A stretch of 64,000 bases of DNA from Sympetrum striolatum (lineage: Eukaryota; Arthropoda; Insecta; Odonata; Libellulidae): NCBI GenBank assembly GCA_947579665.1, contig OX388346.1:92134615-92198614 (forward strand), read 5' to 3'. Positions 13,201 through 27,486 of this stretch are shown in pieces. Both the position numbers and the translations under genes were made by a program. Every line of letters starts with the position of its first letter. Positions within the stretch are counted from its first letter, which is position 1. A model generated the notes under the pieces. It worked only from the letters and a program-made list of their open reading frames with translations, was not told the origin of the DNA and ran no database searches.

Positions 13201-16200
13201 GGCCATATTTTGCTAAAAATTGAAGAAAACAGGTATAGTTTGAACTCATTTTAATATTATTGACGAGATCTATCCAGATAATATAGATGTATTCAATTGG
13301 TTGAGCAGTTAACTCAAGAAACTTGGAAAACTCGAAAAAAGATATTGATGAAATTTCAGGTTTTTGGCCATATTTTGCCAAAAATTAAGAAAACCAGGTC
13401 AAGTTTTGGACTCATTTTAATATTCTTGACGATATCTATCAAAATTAAATAGATATTTTCAATTCTTCATAGCAGTTAACCATAAAAAACGTCAAAAACT
13501 TGAAAACAGAATCGATTTAATTTCAGGTTTTTGGCCATATCTTGATTAAAATAGAGAAAAGCATGACAAGTTTGGACTCATTTTAATGTTATTGTCGATA
13601 TCTATCAAAATTTACTAGATATTTTTAATTTTTCCTTGCATTTAACCCAAAAAACGTCGATAACTAGAAAAAGCATCGATTATATTTAAGGTTTTTGGTC
13701 AAATTTTTCTAAATATTCAGTAAAACTAGTCACGTTTGTACACAATTTAATGTTTTTGACGAGATCTAACCAAATTCTTTACTAATATTAAATTATTTTC
13801 AGCACTTACCTCAAAAATATTAGAAAATTAGAATCAAATCGCTCAAATTTCACGTTTTTGGCAATATTTTGCTAAAAATTGAGAAAATCAGCAAAGTTTG
13901 TTTTCTTTTCAATTTAATTGAAGAGATCCAACCAAGGAAACTAGATATTTTCAACTTTTCATAGCACATTACCCAATAATCGTCAAAAACACGAAAAAGA
14001 AATTGATGAAATTTCAGGATTTTGGCCATATTTTGCAAATAATTAAGAAAAACAGGTCAAGATTGGACTCATTTTAATATTGTTGACGATATCTATCAAA
14101 CTTTACTAGATATTTTCAATTTTTTATAGCAGTTAACCATAAAAAACGTCAAAAACTCGAAAAACGAATCGATTTAATTTCAGGTTTTTGGCCATATCTT
14201 GCTTAAAATTGAGAAAAGCTTGACAAGTTTGGACTCATTTTAATGTTATTAACATTATCTATCGAAATGAACTAAATATTTTCAATTTTTCTTAGCAGTT
14301 TACCCAAAAAACGTGGAAAACTAGGCAACAAAATCACTGAAATTTCAGGTTTTGGGCCATATTTTGCTAAAAAATCAGCAAAACTAGTCATGTTTGGACT
14401 CATTTAAATGTTATTGACGAGATCTATCCAAATAAAATACAAAGCTTCAATTTTTTGTAGCAGTAAATTCAATAAAAGTCGAAAACTCCATAAAAAATCA
14501 ATGAAATTTTAGTTTTTTGGCAATATTTTGCTAAAAATTTAGAATAACACATCAAGTTTGGACTCATTTTAATGATATTTACAATATCTATCAAAATTAT
14601 AAACATTGTTTCAATTTTTACCGGCAGTTTACTCAATAAACGTCGAAAACTCGAAAAAAAAAATGGATAAAATTTCAGATTTTGGCCATATTTCGCTAAA
14701 AATTGAGAAAAACAGGTATAGTTTGAACTCATTGTAATCTTATTGAAGAGATATTTTAAACTTAAGTAGATATTTTCAATTTTTCATAGCAGTAAACAAT
14801 AAAAAACGTCAAAAACTCGAAAACAGAATCGATTTAATTTCAGGTTTTTGGCCATATCTTGCTTAAAATTGAAGCATGACAAGTTTGGACTCATTTTAAT
14901 ATTCTTGACGATATCTATCAAAATTTACTAAATATTTTCAATTTTTCCTTGCATTTAACCCAAAAAACGTCGATAACTAGAAAAAAACATCAATTAAATT
15001 TAAGGTTTTTGGTCAAAAATATTAGAAAACTAGAATCAAATCGCTCAAATATCACGTTTTTGGCAAAATTTCCTAAAAATTGAGAAAATTAGAAAGTTTG
15101 TTTTCTTTTCAATTTTATTGAAGAGATCCAACCAAGGAAACTAGATATTTTCAACTTTTCATAGCACATTACCCAATAATCGTCAAAAACACGAAAAAGA
15201 AATTGATGAAATTTCAGGATTTTGGCCATATTTTGCAAATAATTAAGAAAAACAGGTCAAGATTGGACTCATTTTAATATTGTTGACGATATCTATCAAA
15301 CTTTACTAGATATTTTCAATTTTTTATAGCAGTTAACCATAAAAAACGTCAAAAACTCGAAAACAGAATCGATTTAATTTCAGGTTTTTGGCCATATCGT
15401 GCTTAAAATTGAGAAAAGGATGACAAGTTTGGACTCATTTTAATGTTATTAACATTATCTATTGAAATTGGTTAAATATTTTCAATTTTTCATAGCAGTT
15501 TACCCAAAATACGTGGAAAACTAGGCAACAAAATCACTGAAATTTCAGGTTTTGGGCCATATTTTGCTAAAAAATCAGAAAAAACTAGTCATGTTTGGAC
15601 TCATTTAAATGGTTTTGACGAGATCTATCCAAATAAGATACAAAGCTTCAATTTTTTGAAGCAGTTATTTCAATAAAAGTCGAAAACTCGATTAAAAAAT
15701 CAATGAAGTTTTAGTTTTTTGGCAATATTTTGCTAAAAATTTAGAAAAACAGATCAAGTTTGGACTCATTTTAATTTTATTGACGATATCTAGCAAAATT
15801 ATACACATTGTTTCAATTTTTACCAGCAGTTTACTCAATAAACGTCGAAAACTCGAAAAAAAAATCGATAAAATTTAAGGTTTTTGGCCATATTTTTCTA
15901 AAAAATGAGCAAAATTATTCATGTTGTGTTTCATTTTAAAGATTGTAACGAGTTCTATTCGAATGTAGAAGAAATATTCAATTTTTCATAGCAGTTAACC
16001 CAAAAAACGTCGCAGATAAGAAAAAAAAAGCTGAAATTTAGGGTTTTTGGCCATGTTTTGCTAATAATTCAGCGAAACTAGTAATGTTTGTACTCATTTT
16101 AAAGTTTTTCACGAGATCTAACCAAATTCCTCACAAATATTCAATTTTTCTCAGCAGTTAACCCAAGAAACGTCGAAAATTCGAAAAAAAATTCATTGAA

Positions 16201-17037
16201 AATCTTGTTTGTGTCATATATTGCTAAACATTGAGAATATCAGGTCAAGTTTGAACTCATTTTAACGTTATTGACGATATCTATCACAATTATGCACATT
16301 TTTTCAATATTTACCAGCAGTTAACTCAAGAAAATTGGAAAACTCGAAAAAAGAAATGAATGAAATTTCAGGATTTTGGCCATATCTTGCATAAATTAAG
16401 AAAAACAGGTCAACTTAGGACTCATTTTAATATTGTTGACGATATCTATCAAACTTTAATAGATATTTTCAATTCTTTATAGCAGTTAACCATAAAAAAC
16501 GTCAAAAACTCGAAAAAGGAATCGATTTAATTTCAGGTTTTTGGCCACATCTTGCTTAAAATTGAGAAAAGCTTGACAAGTTTGGACTCATTTTAATGTT
16601 ATTAACATTATCTATCGAAATGAACTAAATATTTTCAATTTTTCTTAGCAGTTTACCCAAAAAACGTGGAAAACTAGGCAACAAAATCACTGAAATTTCA
16701 GGTTTTGGGCCATATTTTGCTAAAAAATCAGCAAAACTAGTCATGTTTGGACTCATTTAAATGTTATTGACGAGATCTATCCAAATAAAATACAAAGCTT
16801 CAATTTTTTGTAGCAGTAAATTCAATAAAAGTCGAAAACTCCATAAAAAATCAATGAAATTTTAGTTTTTTGGCAATATTTTGCTAAAAATTTAGAATAA
16901 CACATCAAGTTTGGACTCATTTTAATGATATTTACAATATCTATCAAAATTATAAACATTGTTTCAATTTTTACCGGCAGTTTACTCAATAAACGTCGAA
17001 AACTCGAAAAAAAAAATCGATAAAATTTAAGGTTTTT
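13201..17037 (+). repeat. Higher-order repeat unit 3, 3,837 bp
   Basis: Same monomer order as the preceding unit, with its stub at 15011-15061. It continues without a break into a partial fourth unit, which shows head-to-tail tandem arrangement. Confidence 0.92.
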
Positions 17038-17990
17038 GGCCATATTTTGCTAAAAATTGAAGAAAACAGGTATAGTTTGAACTCATTTTAATATTATTGA
17101 CGAGATCTATCCAGATAATATAGATGTATTCAATTGGTTGAGCAGTTAACTCAAGAAACTTGGAAAACTCGAAAAAAGATATTGATGAAATTTCAGGTTT
17201 TTGGCCATATTTTGCCAAAAATTAAGAAAACCAGGTCAAGTTTTGGACTCATTTTAATATTCTTGACGATGTCTATCAAAATTAAATAGATATTTTCAAT
17301 TCTTCATAGCAGTTAACCATAAAAAACGTCAAAAACTTGAAAACAGAATCGATTTAATTTCAGGTTTTTGGCCATATCTTGATTAAAATAGAGAAAAGCA
17401 TGACAAGTTTGGACTCATTTTAATGTTATTGTCGATATCTATCAAAATTTACTAGATATTTTTAATTTTTCCTTGCATTTAACCCAAAAAACGTCGATAA
17501 CTAGAAAAAGCATCGATTATATTTAAGGTTTTTGGTCAAATTTTTCTAAATATTCAGTAAAACTAGTCACGTTTGTACACAATTTAATGTTTTTGACGAG
17601 ATCTAACCAAATTCTTTACTAATATTAAATTATTTTCAGCACTTACCTCAAAAATATTAGAAAATTAGAATCAAATTGCTCAAATTTCACGTTTTTGGCA
17701 ATATTTTGCTAAAAATTGAGAAAATTAGCAAAGTTTGTTTTCGTTTCAATTTAATTGAAGAGATCAAACCAAGGAAACTAGATATTTTCAACTTTTCATA
17801 GCACATTACCCAATAATCGTCAAAAACACGAAAAAGAAATTGATGAAATTTCAGGATTTTGGCCATATTTTGCAAATAATTAAGAAAAACAGGACAAGAT
17901 TGGACTCATTTTAATATTGTTGACGATATCTATCAAACTTTACTAGATATTTTCAATTTTTTATAGCAGTTAACCATAAAAAACGTGAAA
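17038..17990 (+). repeat. Partial fourth 3.8-kb unit, truncated by internal jump
   Basis: It aligns with unit 3 at offset 3,837 until roughly 17,900-17,990. It then switches to offset ~2,636, joining the type-1 monomer of the first half of the unit to the equivalent monomer in the second half. About 1.2 kb is skipped. The switch lies between two near-identical monomers, as expected of homologous unequal exchange within the unit. Confidence 0.8.
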
Positions 17991-20900
17991 AACTCGAAAA
18001 CAGAATCGATTTAATTTCAGGTTTTTGGCCATATCTTGCTTAAAATTGAGAATAGGATGACAAGTTTGGACTCATTTTAATGTTATTAACATTATCTATT
18101 GAAATTGGTTAAATATTTTCAATTTTTCTTAGCAGTTTACCCAAAAAACGTAGAAAACTAGGCAACAAAATCACTGAAATTTCAGGTTTCGGGCCATATA
18201 TTGCTAAAAAATCAGCAAAACTAGTCATGTTTGGACTCATTTAAATGTTTTTGACGAGATCTATCCAAATAAAATACAAAGCTTCAATTTTTTGAAGCAG
18301 TTAATTCAATAAAAGTCGAAAACTCGATAAAAACAATCAATGAAATTTTAGTTTTTTGGCAATATTTTGCTAAAAATTTAGAAAAACAGATCATGTTTGG
18401 ACTCATTTTAATTTTATTGACGATATCTATCAAAATTATAAACATTGTTTCAATTTTTACCAGCAGTTTACTCAATAAACGTCGAAAACTCGAAAAAAAT
18501 AATCGATATAATTTAAGGTGTTTTGCCATATTTTTCTTAAAAATGAGCAAAATTATTCATGTTCTGTTTCATTTTAAAGTTTGTATCGAGTTCTATTCGA
18601 ATTTAGAAGAAATATTCAATTTTTCATAGCAGTTTACCCAAAAAACGTCGCAGATAAGAAAAAAAAAGCTGAAATTTAGGGTTTTTGGCCATATTTTGCT
18701 AATAATTCAGCGAAACTAGTAATGTTTGTACTCATTTTAAAGGTTTTGACGAGATCTAACCATATTCCTCACAAATATTCAATTTTTCTCAGCAGTTAAC
18801 CCAAGAAACGTCGAAAATTCGAAAAAAAATTCATTTAAATTCTTGTTTGTGTCTTATATATCTAAACATTGAGAATATCAGGACAAGTTTGAACTCATTT
18901 TAATGTTATTGACGATATCTATCACAATTTTGCACTTTTTTTCAATTTTTACCAGCAGTTAACTCAAGAAAATTGGAAAACTCGAAAAAAGAAATGGATG
19001 AAATTTCAGGATTTTGGCCATATCTTGCATAAATTACGAAAAAAAGGTCAACTTTGGACTCACTTGAATATTGTTGACGATATCTATCAAACTTAAGTAG
19101 ATATTTTCAAGTTTTTATAGCAGTTAACCATAAAAAACGTCAAAAACTCGAAAAAGGAATCGATTTAATTTCAGGTTTTTGGCCATATCTTGCTTAACAT
19201 TGAGAAAAGCATGACAAGTTTGGACTCATTTTAATGTTATTAACAATATCTATCAAAATTGACTAGATATTTTCAATTTTTCATAGCAGTTTACCCAAAA
19301 AACATCCAAAACTAGACAACAAAATCGATGAAATTTCATGTTTTTGGTCAAATTTTGCTAAATATTCAGCAAAACTAGTTATGTTTGTACACAATAGATT
19401 GTTTTTTACGAGATATAAGCAAATTCTTTACTAATATTCAATTATTTTCAGCAGTTACCCCAAAAATATTAGAAAACTAGAAACAAATCGCTCAAATTTC
19501 ACGTTTTTGGCAATTTTTTGCTAAAAATTGAGAAAATTTGTAAACTTTGTACTCATTTCAATTTTATTGCCGAGATCCTGCCAAAGATACAAGATATTTT
19601 CAATTTCTCATATCACATTACCCAATAAACGTCAAAAACTCGAAAAAAAAATCGATAAAAATTTAGTTTTTTGGCCATATTTTGCTAATAATTTAGAAAA
19701 ACAGATCATGTTTGGACTCATTTTAATGTTTTTGACGAGATCTATCCAAATTATTAACATTTATTTCATTTTTACAAGCAGTTAACTCAAGAAATGTCGA
19801 AAACTCGAAAAAAAAATCGGTGAAATTTCATGTGTTTGCCATATTTTGCTAATAATTCTGCAAAACTAGTCATGATTGTACTCTTTTTAAAGTTCTCGAA
19901 TATATCTTACCAAATTCTTCAAAAATATACATTTTTTTTCAGCATTTAAACCAAAAACGTCAAAATTTCTATGAAAAAATCAGTGAAATTTTAGGTTTTT
20001 TGGCCATATTTTTCTAAAAAATGAGCAAAATTATTCATGTTTTGATTCATTTTAAAGTTTGTAATGAGTTCTATTCGAATTAAGAAGAAATATTCAATTT
20101 TTCATAGCAGATAACCCAAAAAACGTCGCAAACTAGAAAAAAAATGGCTGAAATTTAGTGTTTTTGCACATATTTAGCTAATAATTCAGCGAAACTAGTA
20201 ATGTCTGTACTTATTTTTATGTTTTTCACGAGATCTAACCAAATTCTTCACAAATATTGTATTTTTCTCAGCAGTTAACCCAAGAAACGTCGAAAATTCG
20301 AAAAAATAATCATTCATATTTCTTGTTTGTGTCATATATTGCTAAACATAGAGAATATCAGGTCAAGTATGAACTCATTTTAATGTTATTGACGATATCT
20401 ATCACAATTATGCACATTTTTTCAATTTTTACCAGCAGTTAACTCAAGAGAATTGGAAAACTCGAAAAAAAAAATGGATGAAATTTCAGGATTTTGGCCA
20501 AATTTTGCAAAAAATTAAGAAGAACAGGTCAAGATTGGACTCATTTAAATATTGTTGACGATATCTATCAAACTTTACTAGATATTTTCAATTTTTTATA
20601 GCAGTTAACCATAAAAAAACGTAAAAAACTCGAAAAAGGAATCGATTTAATTTCAGGTTTTTGGCCACATCTTGCTTAAAATTGAGAAAAGCATGACAAG
20701 TTTGGACTCATTTTAATGTTATTAACATTATCTATCGAAATGAACTATATATTTTCAATTTTTCATAGCAGTTTACCCAAAAAACGTAGAAAACTAGGCA
20801 ACAAAATCACTGAAATTTTAGGTTTTTGGCCATATTTTTCTAAAAAATCAGCAAAACTAGTCATGTTTGGACTCATTTAAATGTTATTGACGAGATCTAT

Positions 20901-21134
20901 CCAAATAAAATACAAAACTTCAATTTTTTGTAGCAGTTAATTCAAAAAAAGTCGAAAACTCCATAAAAAATCAATGAAATTTTAGTTTTTTGGCAATATT
21001 TTGCTAAAAATTTAGAAAAACACATCAAGTTTGGACTCATTTTAATGATATTGACGATATCTATCAAAATTATAAACATTGTTTCAATTTTTACCAGCAG
21101 TTTACTCAATAAACGTCGAAAACTTGAAAAAAAA
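17991..21134 (+). repeat. Satellite, full 16-monomer HOR copy
   Basis: Types 2 to 16 then 1 to 4 follow in canonical order. The type-3 spacer near 18255 recurs near 20890, a period of about 2,635 bp, independently confirming the 16-monomer order seen at the window start. No genes or foreign sequence. Confidence 0.88.
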
Positions 21135-24100
21135 ATCGATAAAATTTTATGTTGTTGGCCATATTTCGCTAAAAATTGAGAAAAAAAGGTAAAGTTTGAA
21201 CTCATTTTAATCTTATTGAAAAGATTTTTTAAACTTAATTAGATATTTTCAATTTTCAATAGCAGTTAACCATAAAAAACGTCAAAAACTTGAAAACAGA
21301 ATCGATTTAATTTCAGGTTTTTGGCCATATCTTGCTTAAAATTGAGAAAAGCATTACAAGTTTGGACTCATTTTAATATTCTTGACGATATCTATCAAAA
21401 TTTACTAAATATATTCAATTTTTCCTTGCATTTAACCCAAAAAACGTCGATAACTAGAAAAAAACATCGATTAAATTTTAGGTTTTTGGTCAAAAATATT
21501 AGAAAACTAGAATCAAATCGCTCAAATATCACGTTTTTGGCAATATTTTGCTAAAAATTGAGAAAATTAGCAAAGTTTGTTTTCTTTTCAATTTAATTGA
21601 AGAGATCCAACCAAGGAAACTAGATATTTTCAACTTTTCATAGCACATTACCCAATAATCGTCAAAAACACGAAAAAGAAATTGATGAAATTTCAGGATT
21701 TTGGCCATATTTTGCAAATAATTAAGAAAAACAGGTCAAGATTGGACTCATTTTAATATTGTTGACGATATCTATCAAACTTTACTAGATATTTTCAATT
21801 TTTTATAGCAGTTAACCATAAAAAACGTCAAAAACTCGAAAAGGAATCTATTTAATTTCAGATTTTTGGCCATATCTTGCTTAAAATTGAGAAAAGGATG
21901 ACAAGTTTGGACTCATTTAAATGTTATTAACATTATCTATTGAAATTGACTAAATATTTTCAATTTTTCATAGCAGTTTACCCAAAAAACGCGGAAAACT
22001 AGGCAACAAAATCACTGAAATTTCAGGTTTTGGGCCATATTTTGCTAAAAAATCAGCAAAACTAGTCATAATTGGACTCATTTAAATGTTATTGACGAGA
22101 TCTATCCAAATAAAATACAAAGCTTCAATTTTTTGAAGCAGTTAATTCAATAAAAGTCGAAAACTAGAATCAAATCGCTCAAATATCACGTTTTTGGCAA
22201 TATTTTGCTAAAAATTTAGAAAAACAGATCAAGTTTGGACTCATTTTAATTTTATTGACGATATCTATCAAAATTATAAACATTGTTTCAATTTTTACCT
22301 GCAGTTTACTCAATCAACGTCGAAAACACGAAAAAAAATCGATAAAATTTAAGGTTTTTGGCCATATTTTTTTAAAAAATGAGCAAAATTATTCATGTTT
22401 TGTTTCATTTTAAAGTTTGTAACGAGTTCTAATCGAATTTAGAAGAAATATTCAATTTTTCATAGCAGTTAACCCAAAAAACGTCGCAGATAAGAAAAAA
22501 AAAGCTGAAATTTAGGGTTTTTGGCCATATTTTGCTAATAATTCAGCGAAACTAGTAATGTTTGTACTCATTTTAAAGTTTTTGACGAGATCTAACCAAA
22601 TTCCTCACAAATATTCAATTTTTCTCAGCAGTTTACCCAGGAAACGTCGAAAATTCGAAAAAAATTTCATTGAAATTCTTGTTTGTGTCTTATATATCTA
22701 AACATTGAGAATATCAGGTCAAGTTTGAACTCATTTTAATGTTATTGACGATATCTATCACAATTTTGCACTTTTTTTCAATTTTTACCAGCAGTTAACT
22801 CAAGAAAATTGGAAAACTCGAAAAAAGAAATGGATGAAATTTCAGGATTTTGGCCATATCTTGCATAAATTAAGAAAAAAAGGTCAACTTTGGACTCACT
22901 TGAATATTGTTGACGATATCTATCAAACTTAAGTAGATATTTTCAAGTTTTTATAGCAGTTAACCATAAAAAACGTCAAAAACTCGAAAAAGGAATCGAT
23001 TTAATTTCAGGTTTTTGGCCATATCATGCTTAACATTGAGAAAAGCATGACAAGTTTGGACTCATTTTAATGTTATTAACAATACCTATCAAAATTGACT
23101 AGATATTTTCAATTTTTTATAGCAGTTTACACAAAAAAAGGCGAAAACTAGACAACAAAATCGATGAAATTTCATGTTTTTGGTCAAATTTTGCTAAATA
23201 TTCAGCAAAACTAGTTATGTTTGTACACAATAGATTGTTTTTTACGAGATATAAGCAAATTCTTTACTAATATTCAATTATTTTCAGCAGTTACCCCAAA
23301 AATATTAGAAAACTAGAAACAAATCGCTCAAATTTCACGTTTTTGGCAATGTTTTGCTAAAAATTGAGAAAATTTGTAAACTTTGTACTCATTTCAATTT
23401 TATTGCCGAGATCCTGCCAAAGATACAAGATATTTTCAATTTCTCATATCACATTACCCAATAAACGTCAAAAACTCGAAAAAAAAAATCGATAAAAATT
23501 TAGTTTTTTGGCCATATTTTGCTAATAATTTAGAAAAACAGATCATGTTTGGACTCATTTTAATGTTTTTGACGAGATCTATCCAAATTATTAACATTTA
23601 TTTCATTTTTACAAGCAGTTAACTCAAGAAATGTCGAAAACTCGAAAAAAAAATCGGTGAAATTTCATGTGTTTGCCATATTTTGCTAATAATTCTGCAA
23701 AACTAGTCATGATTGTACTCTTTTTAAAGTTCTCGAATATATCTTACCAAATTCTTCAAAAATATACATTTTTTTTCAGCATTTAAACCAAAAACGTCAA
23801 AATTTCTATGAAAAAATCAGTGAAATTTTAGGTTTTTTGGCCATATTTTTCTAAAAAATGAGCAAAATTATTCATGTTTTGATTCATTTTAAAGTTTGTA
23901 ATGAGTTCTATTCGAATTTAGAAGAAATATTCAATTTTTCATAGCAGATAACCCAAAAAACGTCGCAAACTAGAAAAAAAATGGCTGAAATTTAGGGTTT
24001 TTGCACATGTTTAGCTAATAATTCAGCGAAACTAGTAATGTCTGTACTCATTTTTATGTTTTTCACGAGATCTAACCAAATTCTTCACAAATATTGTATT

Positions 24101-24310
24101 TTTCTCAGCAGTTAACCCAAGAAACGTCGAAAATTCGAAAAAATAATCATTCATATTTCTTGTTTGTGTCATATATTGCTAAACATAGAGAATATCAGGT
24201 CAAGTATGAACTCATTTTAATGTTATTGACGATATCTATCACAATTATGCACATTTTTTCAATTTTTACCAGCAGTTAACTCAAGAAAATTGGAAAACTC
24301 GAAAAAAGAA
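21135..24310 (+). repeat. Higher-order repeat, 3,176-bp copy A
   Basis: Nineteen full monomers plus the same 51-bp stub as in the 3,837-bp units (here 21488-21538). The order is the two special monomers, the stub, the type-11 variant, then types 1 to 16. It aligns with copy B at offset 3,176 with scattered substitutions, for example GGTTTTTGG at 24327 against TGTTGTTGG at 21150. Confidence 0.9.
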
Positions 24311-27300
24311 ATCGATAAAATTTTAGGTTTTTGGCCATATTTCGCTAAAAATTGAGAAAAAAAGGTAAAGTTTGAACTCATTTTAATCTTATTGAAAAGA
24401 TCTTTTAAACTTAATTAGATATTTTCAATTTTCAATAGCAGTTAACCATAAAAAACGTCAAAAACTTGAAAACAGAATCGATTTAATTTCAGGTTTTTGG
24501 CCATATCTTGCTTAAAATTGAGAAAAGCATTACAAGTTTGGACTCATTTTAATATTCTTGACGATATCTATCAAAATTTTCTAAATATTTTCAATTTTTC
24601 CTTGCATTTAACCCAAAAAACGTCGATAACTAGAAAAAAACATCGATTAAATTTTAGGTTTTTGGTCAAAAATATTAGAAAACTAGAATCAAATCGCTCA
24701 AATATCACGTTTTTGGCAATATTTTGCTAAAAATTGAGAAAATTAGCAAAGTTTGTTTTCTTTTCAATTTAATTGAAGAGATCCAACCAAGGAAACTAGA
24801 TATTTTCAACTTTTCATAGCACATTACCCAATAATCGTCAAAAACACGAAAAAGAAATTGATGAAATTTCAGGATTTTGGCCATATTTTGCAAATAATTA
24901 AGAAAAACAGGTCAAGATTGGACTCATTTTAATATAGTTGACAATATCTATCAAACTTAACTAGATATTTTCAATTTTTTATAGCAGTTAACCATAAAAA
25001 ACGTCAAAAACTCGAAAAGGAATCTATTTAATTTCAGATTTTTGGCCATATCTTGCTTAAAATTGAGAAAAGGATGACAAGTTTGGACTCATTTAAATGT
25101 TATTAACATTATCTATTGAAATTGACTAAATATTTTCAATTTTTCATAGCAGTTTACCCAAAAAACGTGGAAAACTAGGCAACAAAATCACTGAAATTTC
25201 AGGTTTTGGGCCATATTTTGCTAAAAAATCAGCAAAACTAGTCATAATTGGACTCATTTAAATGTTATTGACGAGATCTATCCAAATAAAATACAAAGCT
25301 TCAATTTTTTGAAGCAGTTAATTCAATAAAAGTCGAAAACTAGAATCAAATCGCTCAAATATCACGTTTTTCGCAATATTTTGCTAAAAATTTAGAAAAA
25401 CAGATCAAGTTTGGACTCATTTTAATTTTATTGACGATATCTATCAAAATTATAAACATTGTTTCAATTTTTACCTGCAGTTTACTCAATCAACGTCGAA
25501 AACACGAAAAAAAAATCGATAAAATTTAAGGTTTTTGGCCATATTTTTTTAAAAAATGAGCAAAATTATTCATGTTTTGTTTCATTTTAAAGTTTGTAAC
25601 GAGTTCTATTCGAATTTAGAAGAAATATTCAATTTTTCATAGCAGTTAACCCAAAAAACGTCGCAGATAAGAAAAAAAAGCTGAAATTTAGGGTTTTTGG
25701 CCATATTTTGCTAATAATTCAGCGAAACTAGTAATGTTTGTACTCATTTTAAAGTTTTTGACGAGATCTAACCAAATTCCTCACAAATATTCAATTTTTC
25801 TCAGCAGTTAACCCAGGAAACGTCGAAAATTCGAAAAAAATTTCATTGAAATTCTTGTTTGTGTCTTATATATCTAAACATTGAGAATATCAGCTCAAGT
25901 TTGAACTCATTTTAATGTTATTGACGATATCTATCACAATTTTGCACTTTTTTTCAATTTTTACCAGCAGTTAACTCAAGAAAATTGGAAAACTCGAAAA
26001 AAGAAATGGATGAAATTTCAGGATTTTGGCCATATCTTGCATAAATTAAGAAAAAAAGGTCAACTTTGGACTCACTTGAATATTGTTGACGATATCTATC
26101 AAACTTAAGTAGATATTTTCAAGTTTTTATAGCAGTTAACCATAAAAAACGTCAAAAACTCGAAAAAGGAATCGATTTAATTTCAGGTTTTTGGCCATAT
26201 CTTGCTTAACATTGAGAAAAGCATGACAAGTTTGGACTCATTTTAATGTTATTAACAATACCTATCAAAATTGACTAGATATTTTCAATTTTTCATAGCA
26301 GTTTACACAAAAAAAGGCGAAAACTAGACAACAAAATCGATGAAATTTCATGTTTTTGGTCAAATTTTGCTAAATATTCAGCAAAACTAGTTATGTTTGT
26401 ACACAATAGATTGTTTTTTACGAGATATAAGCAAATTCTTTACTAATATTCAATTATTTTCAGCAGTTACCCCAAAAATATTAGAAAACTAGAAACAAAT
26501 CGCTCAAATTTCACGTTTTTGGCAATTTTTTGCTAAAAATTGAGAAAATTTGTAAACTTTGTACTCATTTCAATTTTATTGCCGAGATCCTGCCAAAGAT
26601 ACAAGATATTTTCAATTTCTCATATCACATTACCCAATAAACGTCAAAAACTCGAAAAATAAAATCGATAAAAATTTAGTTTTTTGGCCATATTTTGCTA
26701 ATAATTTAGAAAAACAGATCATGTTTGGACTCATTTTAATGTTTTTGACGAGATCTATCCAAATTATTAACATTTATTTCATTTTTACAAGCAGTTAACT
26801 CAAGAAATGTCGAAAACTCGAAAAAAAAATCGGTGAAATTTCATGTGTTTGCCATATTTTGCTAATAATTCTGCAAAACTAGTCATGATTGTACTCTTTT
26901 TAAAGTTCTCGAATATATCTTACCAAATTCTTCAAAAATATACATTTTTTTTCAGCATTTAAACCAAAAACGTCAAAATTTCTATGAAAAAATCAGTGAA
27001 ATTTTAGGTTTTTTGGCCATATTTTTCTAAAAAATGAGCAAAATTATTCATGTTTTGATTCATTTTAAAGTTTGTAATGAGTTCTATTCGAATTTAGAAG
27101 AAATATTCAATTTTTCATAGCAGATAACCCAAAAAACGTCGCAAACTAGAAAAAAAATGGCTGATATTTAGGGTTTTTGCACATGTTTAGCTAATAATTC
27201 AGCGAAACTAGTAATGTCTGTACTCATTTTTATGTTTTTCACGAGATCTAACCAAATTCTTCACAAATATTGTATTTTTCTCAGCAGTTAACCCAAGAAA

Positions 27301-27486
27301 CGTCGAAAATTCGAAAAAATAATCATTCATATTTCTTGTTTGTGTCATATATTGCTAAACATAGAGATTATCAGGTCAAGTATGAACTCATTTTAATGTT
27401 ATTGACGATATCTATCACAATTATGCACATTTTTTCAATTTTTACCAGCAGTTAACTCAAGAAAATTGGAAAACTCGAAAAAAGAA
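24311..27486 (+). repeat. Higher-order repeat, 3,176-bp copy B
   Basis: Second copy of the 19-monomer unit, stub at 24664-24714. Near 24300 the type-16 monomer runs directly into the special monomer of the next unit, skipping types 1-4 that stand at the equivalent place before copy A (about 20500-21130). This places the unequal-exchange joint. Confidence 0.9.

Noticed and set aside
6066..17037. The 3,837-bp copies could be an assembly duplication artefact
   Set aside because: The copies differ by scattered substitutions and the first unit by a 539-bp block, which argues for real copies. Copy number still cannot be verified from the sequence alone.
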